Shown here: positions 51,122-59,967 of the stretch, one piece after another | Numbering within the stretch: the stretch's first letter is position 1 | How the letters are laid out: the number at the start of each line of letters is the position of its first letter | Assembly: GCA_014800815.1 (NCBI GenBank) | Contig: JAAVFI010000050.1 | Span: 1-64,000, forward strand | DNA: 64,000 nucleotides | Source: Bacteroidales bacterium | GTDB taxonomy: Bacteria; Bacteroidota; Bacteroidia; Bacteroidales; Muribaculaceae | Direction: 5' to 3' | Notes under the pieces: generated by a model | Seen by the model: only the letters and a program-made list of their open reading frames with translations | What the model was told of the DNA's origin: nothing | The model's database searches: none | Position numbers and translations under genes: made by a program

Positions 51122-53224
51122 TTAATCCCGGGCTTTAAACTTGAACGCAAGAGGCTCGGCAGTAGTGCCTTCGGGTATATAGACGGTCACCTTGTTGTCT
51201 TTTACAGTGTACTTCACATTCTTGCCCGTATTGAGCATGCGGAGGCGTCCTGCGGGAATATTTCCTTCCCATTCTATAGATGAGGGCAGAGTGCCGTCTT
51301 CATCTATTGCGTAGACCGCATAGAGAGTCTTGCCGTCTTTCGAGGCTGAGAACCAGGTATTTCCCGAATTATAGTTCGGCGTGATGCGTGTGCTGTATAT
51401 TGCCTCGCCATTGCGCTTGAGCCATTCGCCTGCGGTCGAGAGCCTTTCGTAGACCTCGGGGTCGAAGTTGCCGTTCTTGTCCGGGCCTACATTGAGGGCC
51501 ATACATCCGCCCTTTGCCACAATTTCGGCGAGGGTATTTATTATCCAGTTGGCACTTTTGTAAGCAGAGTTCGGCTTCCAGCCCCAGCCGCCCGCGAGCG
51601 TAAGGCAGCTTTCCCACGGGAAATCCTGCTGCACGGGCGGAATCTTGTTCTCGGGAGTCTGATAGTTCTCGTTGCGGCCATGCACGGTGCGGTCTACCGC
51701 CAGCAGGCCGGGCTGCTTGATGCGTGCCGCATCGACAATGCTGTCCATATGCAGGTCTGCATTCGGTTTGCGTATAAATCCTCCGTCGAGCCAGAGGATA
51801 TCCATTCGCCCATAATCGCTCATGAGTTCGTCGATTTGAGCCGACACGAACTCGCGGAACTTCGCCCACTTTTCAGGATGTTTTTCAATGCTGTAGTTAG
51901 GCCACCTTGTCGGGGTGGAGTAGAACGGGTCCCAGTAATACTCCGAGTGCCAGTCGGGCTTCGAATAGTATGCTCCTACCATGAAATCCTTGTCGCGGAA
52001 GGCGTCGAACAGATAGTAGGCTATGTTGGCGTATTTACCGTCCTTATAGGGGGTATTCGTCACCTTATAGTCTGTCTGCTTCGTATCGAACATACAGAAG
52101 CCGTCGTGATGTTTAGTGGTGAATATAAGGTATTTGAATCCGTTGTCCTTGAAGAACTCAGCCCACTTGTAAGGGTCGAAGTCGGTAGGATTGAATTGGT
52201 CGGCAAGCCCCCAGTACCACTCCTTGAACTCACCGTAGTCGGGTCGGTCGGGTCGGGCTTTCTGTCGGCTGTTGGCAAACCAGCCGTCTTCGGAGCACAG
52301 CGCCCACGACTCCATGATGCCCGGAATCGAATATACTCCCCAGTGAAACATTATGCCCAACTTGCGGTCCTGCCAGTCTTCGAGTTTGGCGAGGACTTCG
52401 GGGTCGGAAGGCCACTCATATTTCTTGGAAGCCTTTTTGGGTGCGAGATTAAAAGATTTCTTTAAATCTGTCAACCAACTGTCTAACTTTGAAGTCCACT
52501 CCTTCTTGGATACATAGCTGTCGCTGAATCCCCAGCCGTGTCCGCCCGTCGGGAATATCATCATATCCACAGCTACCTTGTTCTTCGAGAGTGCCGCGCA
52601 ATAGTCGAGAGCGTTAATCGGCAACACCGCCTCATCGTCCGCGCTGTGAAATATCAGGGCCGGGGGCGTGTCGGGTGTTATCTGAGTCTCGTTGGAGTAG
52701 AGGTGCACCAGTTCTTCCGAAGGATTGTCGCCCAGGAGCATCTTGCGGCTGTAGGAGTGTGTCTTCTCCTTGGCCATGCTGATTACGGGGTAGAAAAGTA
52801 TCTGGAAATCAGGACGGCTGACAGAGTCGGGATAGTGTGTGGCAAGTGTGGATGCGAGGTGGCCGCCGGCGGAGAAACCCATTACACCAACCTTCGGCGC
52901 GATGCCTTTCATTATGGATATTGCCTTGAATCCGTCTTCGGCCGGCACAGTGTACTGCCCGTGAGGAAGACGGTATTTAAGTACCGCGTAGTCGATACCG
53001 CGGCTGTTGTACCAGTCCACGAAGTCGAATCCTTCGTGCCCCATGGCGTGGTTGGCATACGCGCCGCCCGGACACGAAATTACAGCAAGCCCCGAGGGAG
53101 CGTCGGCACGGAATATATACAGCATGGCGGCAGAATCGGCCGTCAGCGGCATATCTATTCGTTCGCCCGCGAATGAAACAACATTTGCAAGAAGAGCCAG
53201 AGTCAGCAGTACTATTTTTCGCAT
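51122..53224 (-). CDS. Fusion protein: N-terminal alpha/beta-hydrolase esterase + C-terminal GH29 alpha-L-fucosidase-like
   Basis: 'KVGVMGFSAGGHLASTLATHYPD' and 'IFPTGGHGWGF', then 'WQDRKLGIMFHWGVYSIPGI', 'KYLIFTTKHHDGFCMFDTKQTDYKVTN', 'MDILWLDGGF'. Confidence 0.9.
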   Translation of the reverse strand: MRKIVLLTLALLANVVSFAGERIDMPLTADSAAMLYIFRADAPSGLAVISCPGGAYANHAMGHEGFDFVDWYNSRGIDYAVLKYRLPHGQYTVPAEDGFKAISIMKGIAPKVGVMGFSAGGHLASTLATHYPDSVSRPDFQILFYPVISMAKEKTHSYSRKMLLGDNPSEELVHLYSNETQITPDTPPALIFHSADDEAVLPINALDYCAALSKNKVAVDMMIFPTGGHGWGFSDSYVSKKEWTSKLDSWLTDLKKSFNLAPKKASKKYEWPSDPEVLAKLEDWQDRKLGIMFHWGVYSIPGIMESWALCSEDGWFANSRQKARPDRPDYGEFKEWYWGLADQFNPTDFDPYKWAEFFKDNGFKYLIFTTKHHDGFCMFDTKQTDYKVTNTPYKDGKYANIAYYLFDAFRDKDFMVGAYYSKPDWHSEYYWDPFYSTPTRWPNYSIEKHPEKWAKFREFVSAQIDELMSDYGRMDILWLDGGFIRKPNADLHMDSIVDAARIKQPGLLAVDRTVHGRNENYQTPENKIPPVQQDFPWESCLTLAGGWGWKPNSAYKSANWIINTLAEIVAKGGCMALNVGPDKNGNFDPEVYERLSTAGEWLKRNGEAIYSTRITPNYNSGNTWFSASKDGKTLYAVYAIDEDGTLPSSIEWEGNIPAGRLRMLNTGKNVKYTVKDNKVTVYIPEGTTAEPLAFKFKARD

Positions 53225-53271
53225 CGTTGAAAAGTGTGATCGGTTGAAAATTAATGCAAAGATAGCTATTT

Positions 53272-53437
53272 TAAGTAAGTCTTGAAAATTAGTTTATATT
53301 ACAATTTGAAGGAGATATGAGCAAGATTCGTCCTTGCGAAGAAGGAGTTATGGGGCTCCATAATGACTGATGAGTAAGAACGAAGATTGCCATAACTACT
53401 CAAAGAGTGATATAAAATAATTTTTATGACTTACTTA
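53272..53437 (+). repeat. Full-length 166-bp repeat copy B
   Basis: taagtaagtcttgaaaattagtttata...gatataaaataatttttatgacttactta. Same length and layout as copy A. Confidence 0.9.
53317..53370 (+). CDS. Micro-ORF of repeat B: MSKIRPCEEGVMGLHND
   Basis: Preceded by gaaggagat. Conserved with copies A and C. Translation unproven. Confidence 0.3.
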   Translation: MSKIRPCEEGVMGLHND

Positions 53438-53485
53438 TGCGGAATTAGTGGCTCTGTCCTTAACCTTTTTTACAAGTTATGATGC

Positions 53486-53581
53486 TTATACCGCTACCGG
53501 AGGATGCTCTGTGGTAAGTCCGTACAGCTTGTTGTAAGAAGCTATTGAGTCGAGTTTTACTACCGGCAAGTCATGTTTCAT
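53486..53581 (-). pseudogene. N-terminal stub of an AraC-family regulator
   Basis: MKHDLPVVKLDSIASYNKLYGLTTEHPPVAV* resembles the start of Bacteroidetes AraC regulators and is cut after 31 aa. Confidence 0.55.
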
Positions 53582-53710
53582 GGTGCAAATATAGCTCTTT
53601 TTCTCAAGATTTTACTCTCTTACCTAAATTATATGCAATTATGGTATGTCTTACCTGAATTCGGGTCTCTAAACTCGGAAGATATTTGCTAACTTTGCAC
53701 ATGAAAGTAA

Positions 53711-54790
53711 ATGAAGATGAAGAAGATATTACTCGGCTCGATAATTTCGATAGCAATTTCACTGACAGCAAACTCTCAAATTATGAACGACATGAATACA
53801 AATAAATCACTCGCCGATATTGAGCGACTGACTCTTACCGAAGAATGGGACAAGGTATTCCCGAAAAGTGACAAGGTGAATCATCGTAAGGTGACTTTCG
53901 TAAACCGCTATGGCATAACGCTTGCCGCGGATATGTACACCCCGAAATCAGCCGCCGGAAAGTTGCCTGCTATTGCCGTGAGCGGACCTTTCGGTGCCGT
54001 CAAGGAGCAGTCAAGCGGTCTATATGCACAGCAGTTGGCCGAACGAGGCTTCCTGACAATCGCTTTCGACCCCTCCTTTACCGGCGAGAGCGGAGGCATG
54101 CCACGCAGAGTGGCCTCGCCTGATATAAATGTAGAAGATTTCTCTGCCGCCGTAGATTTTCTTTCTGTACAGCCGGAGGTCGATGCCGAAAGAATTGGCA
54201 TACTCGGCGTGTGCGGCTGGGGTGGTATTGCCATTCAGGCAGCAGTCAACGACCCGAGGATTAAGGCCACGGTTGCAGTAACTATGTATGATATGACACG
54301 TGTGAGCGCTAATGGTTATTTCGATGCCGACAACTCTAAGGAGAAGCGAAATGCCGCCCGCGCAGCTCTGGCAAAGCAACGCACGGAGGATTATCGGGCA
54401 GGTGAATACTCTCGCGCAGGCGGAGTGGTAGACCCGCTTCCCGACGACGCTCCTCAGTTTCTCAAAGACTACCATGCGTACTATAAGACCTCACGTGGTT
54501 TCCACCCCCGCTCGGGCAACTCTACCGACGGCTGGAATGTCACATCGGTACTCCCGTTTGTAAACTTCAAATTCTTCGAGTATGCCGACGAGCTGGAGAG
54601 CGCCGTGCTGATAGTACATGGCGATAAAGCCCACTCTTATTACTTCGGAAAAGACACTTTCGCAAAACTTCGCGGAGCTAACAAGCAGATGCTCACTGTA
54701 AAAGACGCGAGTCACTGCGACCTGTACGACCAACTGAATATTATTCCTTTCGACGAAATCGAGGCTTTCTATACCGAAAACCTCAAATGA
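53711..54790 (+). CDS. Secreted alpha/beta hydrolase (dienelactone-hydrolase-like)
   Basis: 'IGILGVCGWGGIAIQAAVNDPRIKATVAVTMYDM', 'AVLIVHGDKAHSYYF', 'KDASHCDLYDQ'. Confidence 0.85.
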   Translation: MKMKKILLGSIISIAISLTANSQIMNDMNTNKSLADIERLTLTEEWDKVFPKSDKVNHRKVTFVNRYGITLAADMYTPKSAAGKLPAIAVSGPFGAVKEQSSGLYAQQLAERGFLTIAFDPSFTGESGGMPRRVASPDINVEDFSAAVDFLSVQPEVDAERIGILGVCGWGGIAIQAAVNDPRIKATVAVTMYDMTRVSANGYFDADNSKEKRNAARAALAKQRTEDYRAGEYSRAGGVVDPLPDDAPQFLKDYHAYYKTSRGFHPRSGNSTDGWNVTSVLPFVNFKFFEYADELESAVLIVHGDKAHSYYFGKDTFAKLRGANKQMLTVKDASHCDLYDQLNIIPFDEIEAFYTENLK

Positions 54791-54875
54791 CAACTGCAGA
54801 ATTTATATAGATAATGGCCTCCGGTGAAGTGATACCCGGAGGCTCTCCTGTACATGCCAAGATGCACGAACTAAG

Positions 54876-55499
54876 TCAGGAAGCAATTCGTATCCCAATA
54901 GGGATTACGGGCGCATATTCCAAGGGGAGCATTGCATTTATCAGCGATACTCCCGTTATACCGAATCTGTTGCCCTCGACTAAATCTTCACGGCGGATGT
55001 CGGCCTCGGTCAGAAGACCTTCGGTCAGAAGGTGTTGGCGCATCACTCCTTTTAGTAGCGGCAGGCGTGGAGTGTAGAGCCGATCGTTGCTGTGAAACAC
55101 GAGGTTGGTATACGACGTGTCGGTCACGAGTCCATTGCGTATGATTATCACCTCATCGCAGTTGCCCTTCTGCTCTGCAAGCGCCGACAGAGCAGTGCGG
55201 TCGCAACTCTTCAGATGATAGTCGAGACTCGCATCGGCCACAACCGCCTTGAGCGTTTTTACCGTGCGGGGAGAGTAGGGTAACAGCTCAATTTCCCGAA
55301 TATCAGTGTCGTAGACTATACGGCATTTATAAATTCCCGTGTCGGGAATATCACACAGGCTGCCGAGTGCCGCCTCGATATCGGGAACACACACGCTGCC
55401 TCCATATACCTCGCGGAGGGTTGCCGCAAGGCGTTGTTGGTGAAGTCCGAGCAGATGAAACCGCCCTCCTTCCAGTCGTATAGTCTCTATAAAATTCAT
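54876..55499 (-). CDS. pabC: Class IV aminotransferase, 4-amino-4-deoxychorismate lyase-like
   Basis: 'EQKGNCDEVIIIRNGLVTDTSYTNLVFHSNDRLYTPRLPLLKGVMRQ'. Adjacent to pabB. Confidence 0.8.
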   Translation of the reverse strand: MNFIETIRLEGGRFHLLGLHQQRLAATLREVYGGSVCVPDIEAALGSLCDIPDTGIYKCRIVYDTDIREIELLPYSPRTVKTLKAVVADASLDYHLKSCDRTALSALAEQKGNCDEVIIIRNGLVTDTSYTNLVFHSNDRLYTPRLPLLKGVMRQHLLTEGLLTEADIRREDLVEGNRFGITGVSLINAMLPLEYAPVIPIGIRIAS

Positions 55500-55513
55500 T
55501 ACTTACCTGTTTT

Positions 55514-56494
55514 TCACTTCGTCAGATACACTTTGGTGAGAAGTTCGTCATACTCCTCGCGGCAGTCGCTGTTTACCGTCACGCCGCCACCGCTATGGAA
55601 GTAGAGCTTGCCGTCGGGCGTGCGCTGTATGCACCGTATCATCACTGCCGACTGCATTACGCTGCCGTCGAAATATCCGAAAACGCCTGTGTACCAACCG
55701 CGCGGAGCTATCTCGGAGCGGGCTATAAGGTCGACGGTTGCAGGTTTGGGAGCCCCGGTGATACTTCCTGCCGGAAGCAGTGGCAGGATGATGTCGCCGA
55801 AGTCAAACTCCTTACCCTCTGCAAGTTGCCCGCACACCTCCGAACTCGTCTGCAATATATCGCGCGAATTCGTGGCTATGCGTTCCACATATCGGAGCCG
55901 AGGCACGCTCACCTCCGCTGCTACCATATTCAGGTCGTTGCGCATAAGGTCCACTATCGTGTAGTGCTCGCAAGTCTCCTTATAGTCATTCATCAGAACT
56001 CGCTCAGCATCAGGTACAGACGCATCTATGGTACCTTTCATCGGGAACGCGGAAATGTGCCCCTCGGAAATCTTCACGAACGGCTCGGGGGAGAAACACA
56101 CAAAACTGTCGGCGATGAGCAACTTGAATGGAGCGTGCGAGTGATAGAAGATGTCGCGCAACGAACCGTTGCAGGCTACCTCGGTGGGAGCCGTAAGGTT
56201 GGCGAGGAAAGAATCTCCCCTCAAAAGCCCGGCTCGCAAAGTGGCGAATATGCTGCTATACGTCTTGAAATCAATGCTCTTGACTATTTCTATCGCGGGA
56301 ACCGTGCTACCGCTTGCCTGTGCAGGCACATTGCCGGTGCCCCCGACTTCCCAGAGAATATCGGACGAATCATAGGGCGAGTCGAGTATAAAACACTTCT
56401 CCCGCTCATAGTCTACACCCCACACAAATGGAGTGCGCGACCGCCCGAGGGCGTTCATACGCATTCTCAATTCATCAGAACGAATCAGATTCAT
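55514..56494 (-). CDS. pabB: Aminodeoxychorismate synthase component I
   Basis: 'FVCFSPEPFVKISEGHISAFPMKGTID', 'IVDLMRNDLNMVA', 'LLPAGSITGAPKPATVDLI'. Start taken at MNLIRSDELR; the longer ORF overlaps pabA. Confidence 0.92.
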   Translation of the reverse strand: MNLIRSDELRMRMNALGRSRTPFVWGVDYEREKCFILDSPYDSSDILWEVGGTGNVPAQASGSTVPAIEIVKSIDFKTYSSIFATLRAGLLRGDSFLANLTAPTEVACNGSLRDIFYHSHAPFKLLIADSFVCFSPEPFVKISEGHISAFPMKGTIDASVPDAERVLMNDYKETCEHYTIVDLMRNDLNMVAAEVSVPRLRYVERIATNSRDILQTSSEVCGQLAEGKEFDFGDIILPLLPAGSITGAPKPATVDLIARSEIAPRGWYTGVFGYFDGSVMQSAVMIRCIQRTPDGKLYFHSGGGVTVNSDCREEYDELLTKVYLTK

Positions 56495-56538
56495 ACTGCA
56501 AAAATATGTAACTTTGCATAAGTATTCAAAGAATTGCA

Positions 56539-57135
56539 ATGAAAATTCTTCTGATAGATAACTACGACTCCTTTGTCTACAATATTGTCGGACTTCTGCA
56601 GAGATGCCGATGCGACTTTCCGCACCTCGAATGGGACGTGGTGAAGAACGATGATATATCCCCGTGCCAAGCCGCCGCTTACGATGCCATAATCCTCTCT
56701 CCCGGTCCCGGAATACCGTCGGAGGCCTGCAACCTCTTATCCGTGATAAATCATTGTGCGTCAACTCATCCCATACTCGGAGTGTGCCTCGGTTGCCAGG
56801 CGATAGCAGAGTCTTTCGGCGGCAGCCTTCGCCGACTCGACGCCCCTCGCCACGGCCACTCCTCGACCTTGCTGCAGGTTGACCCCACCGACTCGATCGT
56901 AGGATTTTGCGCCCAAAGCCCCACCGATGTAGGCCGCTACCACTCGTGGGTAATTGATGAATCAAGTCTCCGCGAACTCATCATCACTTCGCGCGACGAA
57001 GACGGCAATATCATGTCTGTCCGCCACCGCACATTACCCGTTTTCGGCCTCCAGTTTCACCCCGAGAGCATCATCACCACCGACGGATTGCAGATGTTGC
57101 ACAACTTTCTCGCCCTCGCCGCAAAGCATAAGTAA
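56539..57135 (+). CDS. pabA: Aminodeoxychorismate/anthranilate synthase glutamine amidotransferase
   Basis: 'MKILLIDNYDSFVYNIVGLL', 'ILSPGPGIPSEA', 'PILGVCLGCQAIAESFGG', 'GLQFHPESI'. Confidence 0.93.
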   Translation: MKILLIDNYDSFVYNIVGLLQRCRCDFPHLEWDVVKNDDISPCQAAAYDAIILSPGPGIPSEACNLLSVINHCASTHPILGVCLGCQAIAESFGGSLRRLDAPRHGHSSTLLQVDPTDSIVGFCAQSPTDVGRYHSWVIDESSLRELIITSRDEDGNIMSVRHRTLPVFGLQFHPESIITTDGLQMLHNFLALAAKHK

Positions 57136-57152
57136 TTTTCATGACTTACTTA
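57129..57152. repeat. Remnant copy E of the TAAGTAAGTC repeat family
   Basis: taagtaattttcatgacttactta, overlapping the pabA stop codon. Confidence 0.65.
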
Positions 57153-57207
57153 TAAAAAAAGAGATTGCACCTCAGGGCACAATCTCTTTATAGGGGATGT
57201 AAGAAAG

Positions 57208-57384
57208 TTATTTCTTAGAAGCCTCGAGAGAAGCTTTGCGGAATTCTTTCATGAGTTTTTCGAGTTCGAGAGAAGCCTTGCGGGCACGTGTGCCGGCTGC
57301 CTTGTTGCATTTTTCTGCCTGGAGAGCTGCGTCTGCCTTGAATGCGTCAAAGGCATTGTTGATTGATTCGATGAGTGCGTTCAT
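57208..57384 (-). CDS. Histone H1-like (Hc1-type) small basic protein
   Basis: Below the ORF-track cutoff. My translation: MNALIESINNAFDAFKADAALQAEKCNKAAGTRARKASLELEKLMKEFRKASLEASKK*. Confidence 0.8.
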   Translation of the reverse strand: MNALIESINNAFDAFKADAALQAEKCNKAAGTRARKASLELEKLMKEFRKASLEASKK

Positions 57385-57422
57385 AGCGTACCGTTTTTAT
57401 TATGGTTTATAATTAGATTGAA

Positions 57423-58094
57423 TTAGTCTTCTTCATACTCCGTGGTATCGGTTATGCCGGCATCGGCAAGAGCCTGACGGCGTTCGCGGCAGGTACCGCA
57501 GCGGCCGCAGTGTTTTTCGAGACCGCGGTAGCAAGAGTAAGTCGTGGAGTAGTCGAGTCCGAGGAATTTGCCGCGGAGTGCTATCTCGGCCTTGGAGAGG
57601 AGGGTATAGGGAGCCTTGATTGTTATGCCTTCGTAGGTGCCTTCTTTCACCGCTTTGCTCATGGCGTCGATGAAGCTCTGGCGGCAGTCGGGGTAGAGGG
57701 CGTGGTCGCCTGAGTGGTTGGCTATCATAAGCACTTCCAGTCCGCGGCTCTCGGCGAGACCGGCGGCGGCAGCCAGCATTATACCGTTGCGGAAGGGCAC
57801 CACGGTGCTCTTCATATTGTCGAAGTCGTATTCGCCTTCGGGTATGGCGTCGGGGCCTTCAAGCAGTGAGCTGTGGAAATATTTGCCTATGAAAGAAAGG
57901 TCGATTTCTACGAGTTCGATGCCGAGTTCCTTGCAGTGTGCGCGGGCACACTCAAGCTCGCGGGCATTGTGGTTAGAGCCGTACGAGAAGTTTACGGCAA
58001 GGTCGATTTCTGCGGCATATTCATGGAGCATTGTCACGGAGTCCATACCTCCGGAGAGTACCATGAGTGCGTTTTTTACCGGACGTTGTGTCAT
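57423..58094 (-). CDS. queC: 7-cyano-7-deazaguanine synthase
   Basis: 'ALMVLSGGMDSVTMLHEYA' and C-terminal Cys cluster 'CYRGLEKHCGRCGTCRERRQAL'. Confidence 0.95.
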   Translation of the reverse strand: MTQRPVKNALMVLSGGMDSVTMLHEYAAEIDLAVNFSYGSNHNARELECARAHCKELGIELVEIDLSFIGKYFHSSLLEGPDAIPEGEYDFDNMKSTVVPFRNGIMLAAAAGLAESRGLEVLMIANHSGDHALYPDCRQSFIDAMSKAVKEGTYEGITIKAPYTLLSKAEIALRGKFLGLDYSTTYSCYRGLEKHCGRCGTCRERRQALADAGITDTTEYEED

Positions 58095-58098
58095 AAGC

Positions 58099-58572
58099 TC
58101 AGAGTGTTAGAGGAAATGCTGCAGCAAGGCGGGCCTGTGCCAGTTCTTTATGATTCTCGTCGCCCCAGTTGGCAAAAGGAATGATAGATATACCGCCGCG
58201 GGGCATGAATATGCCGCGAACCTCTATGTAGCGGGGCTGCATGAGTTTGCGTAGATCTTTCATTATTATATTCACGCAGTCTTCATGGAAATCTCCGTGG
58301 TTGCGGAAACTGAAGAGATAGAGCTTGAGGCTCTTGCTCTCTACCATAGCCTTGTCGGGAATATAGTTGATGATGATTTTGCCGAAGTCGGGCTGACCCG
58401 TCTTGGGGCAGAGCGACGTAAATTCGGGGCAGTCGAAGGTTACCAAATAGTCTTCCTCGGGATGCTTGTTGTCAAAGGTCTCGAGAAGTTCGGGGGAATA
58501 GGTTGTAGGATATTTCACCCCTTGGTTGCCAAGGAGCGAACAGCTTTTTAGGTCTTCCGGAAGTCTGGGCAT
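58099..58572 (-). CDS. queF: NADPH-dependent 7-cyano-7-deazaguanine reductase
   Basis: '[58 protein letters not shown]'. Start taken at MPRLPEDLK. Confidence 0.95.
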   Translation of the reverse strand: MPRLPEDLKSCSLLGNQGVKYPTTYSPELLETFDNKHPEEDYLVTFDCPEFTSLCPKTGQPDFGKIIINYIPDKAMVESKSLKLYLFSFRNHGDFHEDCVNIIMKDLRKLMQPRYIEVRGIFMPRGGISIIPFANWGDENHKELAQARLAAAFPLTL

Positions 58573-58661
58573 TTTCGTTATGAAATGGCTTTGATTTACA
58601 GAGTTGGAGCACTTGCAGGCTGATAACCTGCCAATTATTCGGCAAACATACAAAAAAATAT

Positions 58662-58700
58662 CGTCACCGCAAAAAAAACTTAATATTTTTTGCGGTGACG
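58662..58700. terminator. Bidirectional terminator between symporter and queF
   Basis: cgtcaccgcaaaaaa(58662-58676)/ttttttgcggtgacg(58686-58700). Confidence 0.8.
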
Positions 58701-58746
58701 TATTAAATATCTCAAAAAATCGCTCCTGAGAGCTCTCAGATAGCCC

Positions 58747-59958
58747 TTACGAGGCCTTTTCGAGCGTCTTCGACGTTATGGCGCACACGCAGGAGTCCGA
58801 CCATACATTCTCTGCTGTCTCCACCATATCTATTATAGTGTAGATAGGCAGTATTATACCCATAATACCAACGTTGGCACCGATACCCGACATGAGCGAG
58901 AGCGTCAGGAAGTAGCAGCCCATTGGCACGCCGGCATTACCTACCGCCGAAATCACGGCTATGAAGAGCCAGAGTATCATTGTGGCGGGAGTGATGGCTA
59001 TACCGTTGTTCTGCATCACGAAGAGCGAGGTCACGAGTATGAATGCGGCGCACCCGTTCATATTCACGGTGGTGCATACGGGCAGCACGAATCGCGCTAC
59101 CTTCGGACTGATGCCGAGCTTCTCCTCCGCATTCTGTATGGTCACGGGCAGTGTGGCAGCCGAACTTTTGGTAAACAGAGCCATGAGCACGGCCTGCCCC
59201 ATTCCCTTGAGGGTCTTCACGGGGTTAATACCCTTGGCAAGCAGAAAGAGCGGGAGCACTATAGCAAACTGCGCCACATTACCTATAAGAATCACGGCCA
59301 CATATTTGCCGAGAGAGTCAAGTACCATTCCTCCGCCAAGCTCCGACGTGAGCTGTGCCGCAAAGGCCATGATGCCCGGAGGCAGCGCGGCTATAAGCCA
59401 GCGTATAAGGGTGAAAAGTATATCCTGAATACCGGCAAGCCCGCTTATCACGGTTTTCTTGGGCCCTGACTCTGGCATGCGCGCAAGAGCTATACCCACG
59501 GCAAAGCACAACAGAAGCAGCGAAAGCACATTGCCCTCGAGCAGAGGCTTCACAATATTGTCGGGCACAATCGACAGGAAGTGTTCGGCATACGAAAAAC
59601 TTTTCGCACTTTCTGCAAGCGGATTCGCCGTCTCTGCCGCAATGTCGGCGGCGGGCAGATTGCCGGGAGCAATAAGTACATACAGCCCCAGAGCCACTGC
59701 CGCCGCAGAAATAGTGGTGAGCAGGGTATAGGTAATCGTCGTACGGAACATGCGCCCCATTTCGCGACCGTTACCCAGCGATGCAAGCGTTGTCACAACG
59801 GCAACTACGATAGTCGGCACGGCAAGAAGTCGGAACAGACGCGTGTAGACTGTCGCCAGAAAATCCATAACGGCATTTACCGCCGGAATATTCAGCCAGC
59901 CTATACCCACGCCGGCGGCGAGGGCTATTATCCATATTACGATTTGTTTGCGATTCAT
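58747..59958 (-). CDS. Dicarboxylate/amino acid:cation symporter (DAACS family)
   Basis: 'ALFTKSSAATLPVTIQNAEEKLGISPKVARFVLPVCTTVNMNGCAAF', 'AGVPMGCYFLTLSLMSGIG'. Confidence 0.92.
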   Translation of the reverse strand: MNRKQIVIWIIALAAGVGIGWLNIPAVNAVMDFLATVYTRLFRLLAVPTIVVAVVTTLASLGNGREMGRMFRTTITYTLLTTISAAAVALGLYVLIAPGNLPAADIAAETANPLAESAKSFSYAEHFLSIVPDNIVKPLLEGNVLSLLLLCFAVGIALARMPESGPKKTVISGLAGIQDILFTLIRWLIAALPPGIMAFAAQLTSELGGGMVLDSLGKYVAVILIGNVAQFAIVLPLFLLAKGINPVKTLKGMGQAVLMALFTKSSAATLPVTIQNAEEKLGISPKVARFVLPVCTTVNMNGCAAFILVTSLFVMQNNGIAITPATMILWLFIAVISAVGNAGVPMGCYFLTLSLMSGIGANVGIMGIILPIYTIIDMVETAENVWSDSCVCAITSKTLEKAS

Positions 59959-59967
59959 TAATCAGTC

